From: Sphingomonas gei
GTDB lineage: Bacteria; Pseudomonadota; Alphaproteobacteria; Sphingomonadales; Sphingomonadaceae
Direction: 5' to 3'
DNA: 64,000 bases
Assembly: GCF_004792685.1 (NCBI RefSeq)
Contig: NZ_SRXT01000001.1
Span: 744,001-808,000, forward strand
The translations under genes were made by a program, and so were the position numbers. Positions 44,933 through 53,697 of the stretch are shown piece after piece. The notes beneath the pieces are model-generated. The model searched no databases, was not told where the DNA came from, and saw only the letters and a program-made list of their open reading frames with translations. The stretch's first letter is position 1, and the number at the start of each line of letters is the position of its first letter.

Positions 44933-45696
44933 TGCGCATCCTGCTCACCAACGACGACGGCATTCACGCGCGCGGACTCGCGGTGCTCGAGCGGATCGCC
45001 CGGACGATCTCGGACGACATCACCGTGGTCGCCCCCGCCGAGGAGCAATCGGGCAAGAGCCGCTCGCTCACCCTGACCGAGCCGTTCCGCGTCCGCCGCG
45101 CCGGCGACAACCGCTACGCAGTCCGCGGCACGCCGACCGATTGCGTGATGTTCGCGCTCGGCGAGGCGATGAAGGGCTCGCCCCCCGATCTGGTCCTGTC
45201 GGGGGTCAATCGCGGCGGCAATGTCGGCGAGGACGTCAGCTATTCGGGCACCGTCTCCGCCGCGATGGAGGGGGCGCTCGCCGGGATCCGCTCGGTTGCG
45301 CTCAGCCAGCGTTACGCACACACCGGCATGGGCGATCAGGTCCCCTTCGAGACCGCCGAGGCCTGGGGCGAACGCGCGCTGCGGCCGTTGCTCGATGCGC
45401 CCTGGGCGCCGCGCACCCTGGTCAACATCAACTTCCCGTCGGTCCCTGCCGACGCGGTGAAGGGGATCAAACCGGTCGCGCAGGGCTTGCGCGATTATGG
45501 CCGCGCCGGGCTCGACAAGCGCGTCGATCCGCGCGGCTTTCCCTATTACTGGCTGGTGATGAGCCGGCTGCCGCACACCCCCGATCCCGACACCGATCTC
45601 GAGGCGATCGAGCAAGGCTGGATCACGGTGACTCCGCTCCATCTCGACCTGACTCATCGCGACTCGCTGGAGGGTCTCAAGTCGCTCTATTGTTAA
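44932..45696 (+). CDS. surE: 5'-nucleotidase SurE
   Basis: 254 residues. Metal-dependent nucleoside monophosphate phosphatase of stationary phase. '[16 protein letters not shown]' carries the two catalytic aspartates; 'PAEEQSGKSRSLTL' and 'SGVNRGGNVGEDVSYSGTV' bind metal and phosphate. The start overlaps the serS stop by one base. A LysM/M23 protein follows, the same neighbourhood as surE-nlpD in many proteobacteria. Confidence 0.97.
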   Translation: MRILLTNDDGIHARGLAVLERIARTISDDITVVAPAEEQSGKSRSLTLTEPFRVRRAGDNRYAVRGTPTDCVMFALGEAMKGSPPDLVLSGVNRGGNVGEDVSYSGTVSAAMEGALAGIRSVALSQRYAHTGMGDQVPFETAEAWGERALRPLLDAPWAPRTLVNINFPSVPADAVKGIKPVAQGLRDYGRAGLDKRVDPRGFPYYWLVMSRLPHTPDPDTDLEAIEQGWITVTPLHLDLTHRDSLEGLKSLYC

Positions 45697-45745
45697 GCGG
45701 CCGCGCTTACCTTAATAAATTTTCAAGGGGTAAGGGGGGTTTGCA

Positions 45746-46807
45746 ATGCGCCGGATGGGGGCACTGCCGTTTGGCGTCATATTGATCTCGGGCTGCATAC
45801 CGGCCGAGGCCGGACGAGGACCGCGCGCCTATCAGGCGCCGGAGCAAAATCGCCAGCAGGAACAATTCGAGCGCCGCTCGATCGATCAGGATGTACGCGC
45901 ATTGCCTGCACCGCCGCCCGCCTGGGAAGCGCGCCGAGTCACGCCCGATGCGAAGCTCGTGTCGAGCTCTATTTATGTCGTCCAGCCCGGCGAGTCGCTC
46001 CGCTCGATCGCGGCAAGGACCGGCGCAGGCTCCGAGGCGATCGCACGGGCCAACAACCTGATCGCGCCGTTCGTCATCCAGCCCGGGCAGCGCCTCACCA
46101 TCCCCGGCGGGCGCTATCATCTCGTCCGCGCCGGCGAGACCGGGATCGCGATCGCCCGCGCTTATGGAGTCGAATGGTCGCGGATCGTGTCCGGCAATGC
46201 GCTCGCGGAGCCCTATATCCTGCGCACCGGCCAGCGGCTGCTGGTACCGAGCTCCCGCCCCGAGACGATCGAGGAACGCGCCGCGCGCTTCCACCTCGAT
46301 ATCGACGACATCCTCACCGGCGGCGAGCCCGCGCTCGCGGCGAATGCCAGGCCGGCAAAGCCTACCGCATCGTCGTCGCGCGTGCTGCCGGCGACGACCC
46401 CGGTTGCCGCGCCGGTCCGGCGCGTCGCGGGCCAGTTCGCCTGGCCGGTGAAGGGTTCGATCGTGAAGCGCTTCGGCCCCGGCAGGAGCGGCGAGCGCAA
46501 TGACGGGATCAAGATCGCGGTGCCGCTCGATACGCCGGTGCTCGCCGCCGCGGACGGCGTCGTCGCGTATGTCGGCAGCGACGTTCCCGCGCTCGGCGGC
46601 CTCGTCATCGTCAAGCACGGCAACAGCACCACGACGGTCTATGGCCATGCCGGACAATTGCTTGTGCAGCGCGGCCAATCGGTGAAGAAGGGCCAGATGA
46701 TCGCGCTCTCCGGCAATTCGGGCTTCACCGACCGCCCCGAACTCCATTTCGAAATCCGCCAGGGGCGCACGCCGGTCGATCCGGTATCGAGGCTGCCCGC
46801 GCGCTGA
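45746..46807 (+). CDS. LysM/M23 peptidoglycan-directed lipoprotein (NlpD-like)
   Basis: 353 residues. Lipobox-like 'GVILISGCIP' at the N-terminus suggests lipidation at Cys17. Two LysM repeats ('YVVQPGESLRSIAARTGAG', 'YHLVRAGETGIAIARAYGV') bind peptidoglycan. The C-terminal M23 domain has 'HGNSTTTVYGHAG' and 'ELHFEIRQG', but the first zinc ligand (HxGxD) is 'NDGIKI', without His, so like NlpD it is probably an inactive amidase activator rather than an endopeptidase. GGGGTAAGGGGGG precedes the start. Its last base overlaps the next start. Confidence 0.92.
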   Translation: MRRMGALPFGVILISGCIPAEAGRGPRAYQAPEQNRQQEQFERRSIDQDVRALPAPPPAWEARRVTPDAKLVSSSIYVVQPGESLRSIAARTGAGSEAIARANNLIAPFVIQPGQRLTIPGGRYHLVRAGETGIAIARAYGVEWSRIVSGNALAEPYILRTGQRLLVPSSRPETIEERAARFHLDIDDILTGGEPALAANARPAKPTASSSRVLPATTPVAAPVRRVAGQFAWPVKGSIVKRFGPGRSGERNDGIKIAVPLDTPVLAAADGVVAYVGSDVPALGGLVIVKHGNSTTTVYGHAGQLLVQRGQSVKKGQMIALSGNSGFTDRPELHFEIRQGRTPVDPVSRLPAR

Positions 46808-47814
46808 TGGCGGTGCTTCCGCCTGCGACGCTCAAACGCAAGTCGAGCCTGCCGATCTGGGTCTCGATCAGCTGGCGGGTGCTCGCGGTGCTGGGCCTGC
46901 TGGCGCTTGCGGTGGGGGTACACTGGCTCGAGCGCGACGGGTTGCGGGACAGCGCCGACGGTCAGGTCAGCTTCCTCGACATCCTCTATTTCACCTCGAT
47001 CTCGGTGACCACCACCGGCTATGGCGACATCGTGCCGGTCAGCACCTCGGCGCGGATGTTCGATGCGTTCGTGGTGACACCGATCCGCGTCTTCGTGGTG
47101 CTGCTCTTCCTCGGCACCGCGTATAATTTCGTGCTCAAGCGCACCTGGGACAAATGGCGTATGGCAGTGATCCAGCGGACCCTTTCGGGTCACATAATCG
47201 TGGCGGGCTACGGCACCACCGGCGCCGAGACCGTCGACGAACTGATCGCGCGCGGTACCGATAGCGGACGCATCGTGGTGATCGATACGCGCGAGGAGAA
47301 TCTCAGCCGCGCCAAGGAATGCGGCTGCATCGTCCTCCAGGCCGACGCGACTCGCGACCAGATCCTCAAGGACGTCCGGATCGAAAGCGCCGAATCGATG
47401 ATCGTCTGCGCCGGCCGCGACGACACGTCGATCCTGATCACGCTCACTGCGCGGCATCTGGCGTCGGCGATTCCGATCAGCGTGATCGTCCGCAACGAGG
47501 ACAACGAACTTCCCGCGCGGGCGGCCGGGGCGACGACGGTGGTCAACCCGGTGAGCTTCGCCGGACTGCTGCTCGCCGGCTCGTGCACGGGGCCGCACCT
47601 TTCCGGCTATCTGACAGACCTCGCCTCCTATCACGGCGAAGTCGAGCTTTCCGAACGCCCGGTACTGCCGGACGAGGTCGGAAAGCCCCTCGCTGCGATC
47701 CGGACCGGCCTCGGCCTCCGCATCTATCGCGGCGACGCGCATTTCGATCACAAGGCACCCGAGGCCGCAGCGCTGAAGGCAGGCGACCTGATCGTCGAGA
47801 TCGTCACCGCATGA
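46807..47814 (+). CDS. Two-span potassium channel with RCK/TrkA-N domain
   Basis: 335 residues. Pore module with the selectivity filter 'SVTTTGYGDIVPVS' between two spans, then a cytoplasmic Rossmann RCK domain starting 'GHIIVAGYGTTGAETVDEL' and a TrkA-C-like end. It resembles MthK or Kch ligand-gated channels. TGATG overlap with the upstream gene and ATGA overlap with the next show one transcript. Ligand unknown. Confidence 0.93.
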   Translation: MAVLPPATLKRKSSLPIWVSISWRVLAVLGLLALAVGVHWLERDGLRDSADGQVSFLDILYFTSISVTTTGYGDIVPVSTSARMFDAFVVTPIRVFVVLLFLGTAYNFVLKRTWDKWRMAVIQRTLSGHIIVAGYGTTGAETVDELIARGTDSGRIVVIDTREENLSRAKECGCIVLQADATRDQILKDVRIESAESMIVCAGRDDTSILITLTARHLASAIPISVIVRNEDNELPARAAGATTVVNPVSFAGLLLAGSCTGPHLSGYLTDLASYHGEVELSERPVLPDEVGKPLAAIRTGLGLRIYRGDAHFDHKAPEAAALKAGDLIVEIVTA

Positions 47815-48164
47815 TCGAGCGGTTGCTGCCCATTGCGATGCTCGTTGCGTCGAACGTCTTCATGACCTTCGCCTGGTACGGTCACCTCAAGTTCAAGGCC
47901 GCGCCGCTGGTCCTCGTGATCCTGGTGAGCTGGCTGATCGCGCTTCCCGAATATATGCTCGCCGTTCCCGCCAATCGCTGGGGCAGCAACGTCTATTCGG
48001 CAGCCCAGCTGAAGGGCATCCAGGAAGTGATCACGCTCGCCGTGTTCGCGGCATTCTCGATTCTCTATCTGGGCCAGAAGATTACCGTGAACCACATGAT
48101 CGGGTTCGCCCTGATCGCAGCCGGCGCGTTCTTCCTGTTCCGCGCACCGATCGCCTCGGCCTAG
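47811..48164 (+). CDS. DUF486 / DMT-like small membrane protein
   Basis: 117 residues with four spans; 'ASNVFMTFAWYGHLKFK', 'ALPEYMLAVPANRWG' and 'FSILYLGQKITVNHMIGF' are the DUF486 pattern. The family is related to half-size drug/metabolite transporters, but no substrate is known. Starts on the stop of the channel gene (ATGA) and closes the serS operon. Confidence 0.9.
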   Translation: MIERLLPIAMLVASNVFMTFAWYGHLKFKAAPLVLVILVSWLIALPEYMLAVPANRWGSNVYSAAQLKGIQEVITLAVFAAFSILYLGQKITVNHMIGFALIAAGAFFLFRAPIASA

Positions 48165-48177
48165 GCCCCGTCCCGAC

Positions 48178-48197
48178 CGTCATCCCGGCGAGGCCAT
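48178..48197. repeat. Half copy of the CATCCCGGCG-type palindromic repeat
   Basis: CCGTCATCCCGGCGAGGCC matches one arm of the perfect inverted repeat at 51027-51109 but lacks the second arm. It lies between the convergent DUF486 and DUF1761 genes. Confidence 0.5.
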
Positions 48198-48212
48198 GGT
48201 CACAAGCGATAT

Positions 48213-48614
48213 CTAGCGCAGCAGCCCCAGGATCGCCCCCATCACCAGATAGATCGTGATCCAATATCCCGCATCGATCAGGAACAACGCCCTCGGCTGG
48301 CGCGAAAACAGATAGTTCACCCCGATCGACGTCGCGATGAAGCCGACGCCGACGATCGCCGCGATCACCAGCGAATAATGCAGCCCCAGCGGCGCGTCAT
48401 AGGTCGCATAGAGATGGTCGAGCATGAATGCGGCGATCAGGTTGAGCACGAAGGTCGTGCCGAAGATCAGCGGCATGTTTCCTTTCGCCGCTTGCTCATG
48501 GCTGATTCCGCGGGCCCGCATCCACGCCTTGCCGAACAACGGGCCGTACCACAGCCCGCCCACCACGAAACCGGCAACCGCCGCCAGCCCGATCGCCAGC
48601 CAGTGAATATGCAT
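48213..48614 (-). CDS. DUF1761 membrane protein
   Basis: 133 residues, four spans. 'FVVGGLWYGPLFGKAWM' near the start and 'ATSIGVNYLFSRQPRALFLI' near the end are the DUF1761 pattern. Function unknown. Convergent with the serS operon, divergent from rimO. Confidence 0.88.
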   Translation of the reverse strand: MHIHWLAIGLAAVAGFVVGGLWYGPLFGKAWMRARGISHEQAAKGNMPLIFGTTFVLNLIAAFMLDHLYATYDAPLGLHYSLVIAAIVGVGFIATSIGVNYLFSRQPRALFLIDAGYWITIYLVMGAILGLLR

Positions 48615-48705
48615 CTTCCCCTCCCCGCACCTGCAGGGTGGTGAAGCTACGCCGGAAACCCCCGGCTAGCAATTTCCCGCAAAATGCCTATGTCGCGCGG
48701 CAATC

Positions 48706-50034
48706 ATGGCAACCAAACTCCCTGAGTCCCCTCGCATCGGGATGGTGTCGCTCGGCTGTCCGAAGAATCTCGTCGACAGCGAACGCATCCTCACCAAGCT
48801 GCGCAGCGACGGCTATGCGATGTCGCCCGACTACCAAGGCGCCGACATCGTGCTGGTCAACACCTGCGGCTTTCTCGATTCCGCAAAGGAAGAGTCGCTC
48901 GAAGCGATCGGCGAGGCGATCGCCGAGAATGGCCGGGTGATCGTCACCGGCTGCATGGGCAAGGAAGCCGAGCTCATCCGCGCGCGCTTCCCCAAGGTGC
49001 TCGCAGTCACCGGTGCGCACCAATATGAGGAAGTCGTCGGCGCCGTCCACGATGCGGCGCCGATGCCGCCCTCGCCCTTCGTCAACCTCGTCCCCGATGC
49101 CGGGCTCAAGCTGACTCCGCGTCATTACAGCTATCTGAAGATCTCCGAGGGCTGCAACCACCGCTGCGCCTTCTGCATCATCCCGAGTCTTCGCGGCGAC
49201 CTCGTCAGCCGCCGCCCCGACGCGATCCTCCGCGAAGCCGAGAAGCTGGTCGAGGCGGGCACCAAGGAACTTCTGGTCATCAGCCAGGACACTTCGGCGT
49301 ACGGCGTGGATATCCGCAAGGAGCCGCGGATGTGGAAGGGGCAGGAAGTGATCCCCCACATGACCGATCTCGCGCGCGAGCTCGGCAAGATCGCGCCTTG
49401 GGTTCGGCTGCATTATGTCTATCCCTACCCGCATGTCGACCAGGTCATCCCGCTGATGGCCGAGGGGCTGATCCTCCCCTATCTCGACATCCCGTTCCAG
49501 CACGCTTCCCCCAGCGTGCTACGCCGGATGCGCCGCCCCGCCAACGAGGCCAAGGTGCTCGAGCGGCTGCGCGGCTGGCGCGCGATCGCGCCGGACATCA
49601 CGATCCGCTCGACCTTCGTCGTCGGCTTCCCCGGCGAGACCGAGGCGGACTTTCAATATCTTCTCGACTGGCTCGAAGAAGCCCAGCTCGACCGCGTCGG
49701 CGCGTTCCGCTTCGAGCCCGTCGAGGGCGCCTCGGCCAACTTCCTGCCCGATCAAGTGCCCGAGGAAGTCAAGGAAGAGCGCTACGCAAGGGTGATGGAG
49801 AAGACCGCGGCGATCTCCGCCGCCAAGCTCCAGGCCAAGATCGGCCGCACGCTCGAAGTGATCATCGACGACGTCGGCGACGACGGCGCCACCGGCCGCA
49901 GCCAGGCCGACGCGCCCGAAATCGACGGCGAGGTCTTCCTGCGCGATGCGGGGCATTTGAAGCAGGGCGACATCGTAAGGGTGGCAATTGAGGACGCCGA
50001 CGAGCACGACCTCTACGGCGTGCCGCTTGCCTGA
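48706..50034 (+). CDS. rimO: Ribosomal protein uS12 methylthiotransferase RimO
   Basis: 442 residues, radical-SAM enzyme that methylthiolates an aspartate of ribosomal protein S12. The N-terminal MTTase domain has '[14 protein letters not shown]', 'VNTCGF' and 'TGCMGK' (cluster cysteines), the radical-SAM core has '[17 protein letters not shown]', and a TRAM domain ends the protein. The CxxxCxxC motif and 'IPSLRG' separate it from MiaB. Confidence 0.97.
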   Translation: MATKLPESPRIGMVSLGCPKNLVDSERILTKLRSDGYAMSPDYQGADIVLVNTCGFLDSAKEESLEAIGEAIAENGRVIVTGCMGKEAELIRARFPKVLAVTGAHQYEEVVGAVHDAAPMPPSPFVNLVPDAGLKLTPRHYSYLKISEGCNHRCAFCIIPSLRGDLVSRRPDAILREAEKLVEAGTKELLVISQDTSAYGVDIRKEPRMWKGQEVIPHMTDLARELGKIAPWVRLHYVYPYPHVDQVIPLMAEGLILPYLDIPFQHASPSVLRRMRRPANEAKVLERLRGWRAIAPDITIRSTFVVGFPGETEADFQYLLDWLEEAQLDRVGAFRFEPVEGASANFLPDQVPEEVKEERYARVMEKTAAISAAKLQAKIGRTLEVIIDDVGDDGATGRSQADAPEIDGEVFLRDAGHLKQGDIVRVAIEDADEHDLYGVPLA

Positions 50035-50111
50035 GCGTGTGTTGCGCGGGGCATAGCCTGCGGCCAAGCGACGGGTGACAGCCGACGGGCAGCCCCTATG
50101 CTCGCCATCGG

Positions 50112-51026
50112 ATGATCCGCATTGTGCTTCTCGCCGGCCTTGGCTGGCTATCGCTCGCCAGCGCCAGCGCGGGCGACCCCGGCACGCATGTGCGCAGCGT
50201 CGACCCGCTGACGGTGCAGGACGACGACTTCGCCCGGCATCGCGATCCTGCCGAATGGAAGGGCCTCAAGGTCAGCCGAATCGAGTTCCGCGAGGAGCGC
50301 GCGGCGTGGCGGCTATGGCGGATCGCCAATGTCCGCCGCCGCGCGGGCCCGCTGTGGTTCGTGCCCCATGACAACGAGAATGCCGGGTTCGAGGCCGGGC
50401 TGGCGGCAGTGCGCAAATATGGCGGTACGCTGATCGCAGTCGATGCGGGGGTCGCGAACGACGGGATCCGGATGAACCAGGCTGTCGATTATGGCCGCCC
50501 GATCGATCCCAACCGCAATTTCGACGGCGCGCTGCCAGGCTATGCCCGCCGCATCCTCGCCGACCTCGAACCGGGCATGCCGGTGATCGCGCTCCACACC
50601 AATGCGCGGGGCTTCGACACTGGCGAATCGCGCTGCAACCAGTCCGATCCGCTCGGCCAGGGCGTGATCTCGATTCGCTATTGCGACGACGTGCTGACCC
50701 CCAGCCCCTCGCAGGGCCGCGCCTGGCCGTGGGACGATGACGACACCGTCGCTTTCGCTACCTATCGCCCCAAGCAGAGCCCGAGCACCGCTTTCTGCCG
50801 CGACCGGATGGTCGCCGCGGACTTCAACGTCGTCCAGGAGCGCGTCGTCGCCAGTGACGGTTCGCTATCGAACTACGCCGTGCTCCATGGGCTGAAATAT
50901 CTGAACTTCGAGACGCTCGATCGCGGCGATGACGCCGAAGGCCTGTCGGAAGGCCGCCGGCGCCTGCTCCATATCATCGACCGCGCGCTTGCGCTGTGCG
51001 CACCGAAGGTGAAGCCTCGCGCGTAA
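50112..51026 (+). CDS. Uncharacterised secreted protein, possibly zinc-peptidase-like
   Basis: 304 residues after a signal peptide ('MIRIVLLAGLGWLSLASASA'). Conserved-looking blocks are 'LWFVPHDNENAGFEAGLAAV', 'YGRPIDPNRNFDG', 'VIALHTNARGFDTGE' and a Trp/Asp-rich 'WPWDDDDTVAF'. The His, Glu, Asn-Arg-Asn and His-Thr-Asn spacing recalls M14 carboxypeptidases or the aspartoacylase group, but I cannot align it to a family by eye. Two cysteine pairs could form disulfides in the periplasm. It is the only gene between rimO and a perfect inverted repeat. Confidence 0.7.
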   Translation: MIRIVLLAGLGWLSLASASAGDPGTHVRSVDPLTVQDDDFARHRDPAEWKGLKVSRIEFREERAAWRLWRIANVRRRAGPLWFVPHDNENAGFEAGLAAVRKYGGTLIAVDAGVANDGIRMNQAVDYGRPIDPNRNFDGALPGYARRILADLEPGMPVIALHTNARGFDTGESRCNQSDPLGQGVISIRYCDDVLTPSPSQGRAWPWDDDDTVAFATYRPKQSPSTAFCRDRMVAADFNVVQERVVASDGSLSNYAVLHGLKYLNFETLDRGDDAEGLSEGRRRLLHIIDRALALCAPKVKPRA

Positions 51027-51109
51027 CCGTCATCCCGGCGAACGCCGGGATCTCAGGCAGCAGGTGCAACCCTCGTGGCCCGAGATCCCGGCGTTCGCCG
51101 GGATGACGG
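51027..51109. repeat. Perfect 28-bp inverted repeat, CATCCCGGCG family
   Basis: Arms 51027-51054 and 51082-51109 are exact reverse complements over 28 bases, with 27 bases between. Each arm is itself a small hairpin (CCCGGCG-AA-CGCCGGG). It sits exactly between two convergent genes, starting one base after one stop and ending one base before the other, so it can act as a two-way terminator. Related sequences occur at 43027 and 48178. Confidence 0.9.
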
Positions 51110-51110
51110 A

Positions 51111-53540
51111 CTAGGACGGCAAGGCGTAGGCCACCACCTCGTCGCTCACCGGGGTCTGCATGAAATGATGCCCGCCCGCGTAGATCACGAGATATTGCTT
51201 GCCGTTCGTCTCATAGACCATCGGCGTCGCCTGCCCGCCGCCCGGTAGCACGTCCTTCCACACTGTCTTGCCGGTGCGCAGGTCGATCGCGCGGATCAGA
51301 TTGTCGGTGGCCGCGGCAACGAACACCAGCCCGCTCGCGGTCACCACCGCGCCGCCGTTATTGGGTGTCCCGATCGTGATCGGCAGCATCGAAGGCATAC
51401 CGAACGGACCGTTGGTCCGCGCCTCGCCGAATGCGCGATCCCAGATCGTCTTGCCGGTGGCCATGTCGATCGCGCGGATCCCGCCATAAGGCGGCTGCTT
51501 GCAGAGCATGCCGGTAAAGGGCAGCCGCCAGCCGGCATTGACGTTGATCGCATAGGGGGTGTTGGCCTGCGGATCGCCTGCGCCCTCCGCGCCGCCGATC
51601 TCGCCGCGCGCCTGGTCGCGCGGTGCCCAACCCAGTTTATCCGCCTTGGCGCGCGGCACCAGCCGCACATAGTTCGGCATGTCGTTGTAATTGGCGACGA
51701 TCACGCCGCGCACCGGATCGACGGCGATCCCGCCCCAGTCGGTCCCGCCATTATAGCCGGGATATTCGATCGAATAGCGGTCGCTCTCGGGCGGGGTGAA
51801 GAAGCCCTTGTAGCTCGCCCGGCGAAACTGGATGCGGCAGACCATCTGGTCGATCGGCGACATCCCCCACATGTCGCGCTCGGTAAGATCGGGCTTGCGC
51901 AGGCTATGCCACAACGACACCGGCTGAGTCGCCGCGCGCTGCGCGGGCTCGACCCCGCCGCGCGGCGCGCGGATCTCGCCGACCGGCGTCAGCGGACGCC
52001 CGGTGCGGCGGTCGAGCACATAGATGTCGCCCTGCTTCGACGGCAGCACCAGCGCCGGTGCGCCTTTATAGTCGACCAGGGTCGCCTGTGCGCCGAAGTC
52101 GTAATCCCACACGTCGTTGCGCACTGCCTGGAAGCGCCAGCGCGGCTTGCCGGTGGTCACGTCGAGCGCGACCAGCGAGGTCGCGAACTGGTTCTCCTGC
52201 GGACGGCGCAGCGAGGAATAATAGTCCGCCGCGGCGTTGCCCATCGGCAGATAGACGAGCCCGAGCTGCTCGTCGCCGCTTGCGATCGTCCACATGTTGG
52301 GCGTGCCGCGGGCCCATTCCTGCCCCTGCGGCGGCGCGCCGTTCCACTGGGGGTGCATCATGTCCCACGCCCAGCGCAGCTGGCCCGTCCGCGCATCGAA
52401 GCCCTGGATCACCCCCGAAGGCGCCCAGCGGTCCTGCCCGTCGAGCACCTGATGCCCGGTGACCAGAACGCCACGCACCAGGGTGGGCGGCGAGTTGATC
52501 GAGACGAAGCCATCGGGAACCTTGCCCATGCCGATCTTGGCGTCGACCTGGCCGTTGACGCCGAAATCGGCGCAGAGCCGGCCCGAGCGCGCATCAACGG
52601 CAATCAGCCGGGCGTCGAGCGTGCCTTCGATCACCCGCGTCGCGCAGGGCTGGTCCGCCGCCATGCCGGGCACGGCATAATAGACCACGCCGCGGCACGC
52701 CGCCGTATAGGGGATCGCCGTATCCGGCACCTTGGGATCGTAGCGCCAGCGCTGCTTGCCGCTCGCCGGATCGAGCGCGATCAGGATGTTCTTCGGCGTG
52801 CATAGATACAGGCTGTCGCCCACTTTGAGCGGCGTGTTTTCGGCACCATAGGTGTTGCGGATTTGCGGCGAGGATGGGAGATCGCCGGTATGGATCGTCC
52901 AGGCGCGCTCGAGCTTGCCAACATTATCCGCATTGATCTGAGTCAGCGGCGAATAGCGCCGCGCGCTGTACGTCCCGCCATAAGCCGGCCAGTCGGCACC
53001 GACCTGCTGGCCCGAGGGGTCTCCCATTCCGCGCGTGCCCGCGGCGGGAAGCTCGCTTAGCACCGGGTTCGGCGCGCCCGCTGCCGCGGCCCAGAAATTC
53101 ACCGTGGTGAGCACCAGCGCCAGCGCGCCGCCGGCCAGCGCGAAGCGCCACCGCTCGCGCCGCAGGCTCAGCGTCGCCATCGCGACGATCACCGCGAACA
53201 GCAGCACCACCGGCGCGATCACCCGCGGGACCTGCGCCCAGGCATTGGCCCCGACTTCCCACCATGCCCAGGCCATGCTGAGCAATACGATCGCGAGATA
53301 CAGCCACCCGCCGGTCATCCGGCCGCGGATCAGCAGCACGCCGGCGGCGATCATCGCCAGGCCGACGAGCAGATAATAAGGCGACCCGCCGAGGATCGCG
53401 AGCCATGTCCCGCCAATCCCAAGGACCGCTCCGATCAGCGCGAGCACCGTGCCGACCGCGATCGACAGCCAACTGCCCCATTGTCGCGCGCGCGTTGCCG
53501 CGAGAGGGGCATCGTCGGCAAAGCTATGGGCATCGGTCAC
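51111..53540 (-). CDS. gcd: Membrane-bound PQQ-dependent glucose dehydrogenase
   Basis: About 809 residues. Five N-terminal spans ('AILGGSPYYLLVGLAMIAAG' and others) anchor it in the inner membrane; the periplasmic beta-propeller follows with 'DWPAYGGTYSARRYSPLTQI', 'WRYDPKV', 'YNGGTDWGGIAVDP' and 'GGHHFM'. It oxidises glucose and other aldoses to lactones and gives electrons to ubiquinone. GTG at 53540 with GGGAG seven bases upstream is preferred: the size then fits Gcd, and longer frames starting at ATG 53573 or TTG 53639 lack a site. No PQQ biosynthesis genes are in the window. Confidence 0.93.
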   Translation of the reverse strand: MTDAHSFADDAPLAATRARQWGSWLSIAVGTVLALIGAVLGIGGTWLAILGGSPYYLLVGLAMIAAGVLLIRGRMTGGWLYLAIVLLSMAWAWWEVGANAWAQVPRVIAPVVLLFAVIVAMATLSLRRERWRFALAGGALALVLTTVNFWAAAAGAPNPVLSELPAAGTRGMGDPSGQQVGADWPAYGGTYSARRYSPLTQINADNVGKLERAWTIHTGDLPSSPQIRNTYGAENTPLKVGDSLYLCTPKNILIALDPASGKQRWRYDPKVPDTAIPYTAACRGVVYYAVPGMAADQPCATRVIEGTLDARLIAVDARSGRLCADFGVNGQVDAKIGMGKVPDGFVSINSPPTLVRGVLVTGHQVLDGQDRWAPSGVIQGFDARTGQLRWAWDMMHPQWNGAPPQGQEWARGTPNMWTIASGDEQLGLVYLPMGNAAADYYSSLRRPQENQFATSLVALDVTTGKPRWRFQAVRNDVWDYDFGAQATLVDYKGAPALVLPSKQGDIYVLDRRTGRPLTPVGEIRAPRGGVEPAQRAATQPVSLWHSLRKPDLTERDMWGMSPIDQMVCRIQFRRASYKGFFTPPESDRYSIEYPGYNGGTDWGGIAVDPVRGVIVANYNDMPNYVRLVPRAKADKLGWAPRDQARGEIGGAEGAGDPQANTPYAINVNAGWRLPFTGMLCKQPPYGGIRAIDMATGKTIWDRAFGEARTNGPFGMPSMLPITIGTPNNGGAVVTASGLVFVAAATDNLIRAIDLRTGKTVWKDVLPGGGQATPMVYETNGKQYLVIYAGGHHFMQTPVSDEVVAYALPS

Positions 53541-53697
53541 GGACGGTCTCCCACCGGCGTGCCGCTCCCGCATCGTCGGGAGCACCAACCGGGACGCACC
53601 GCCAACCAGCCGAGCGCGGGCCGGTTCCGGAATGAACAAAAATTCATCTTGGGATGAAGGACTAGGCGCGAGGGCTTCACATCCCTAGATCGATGCC

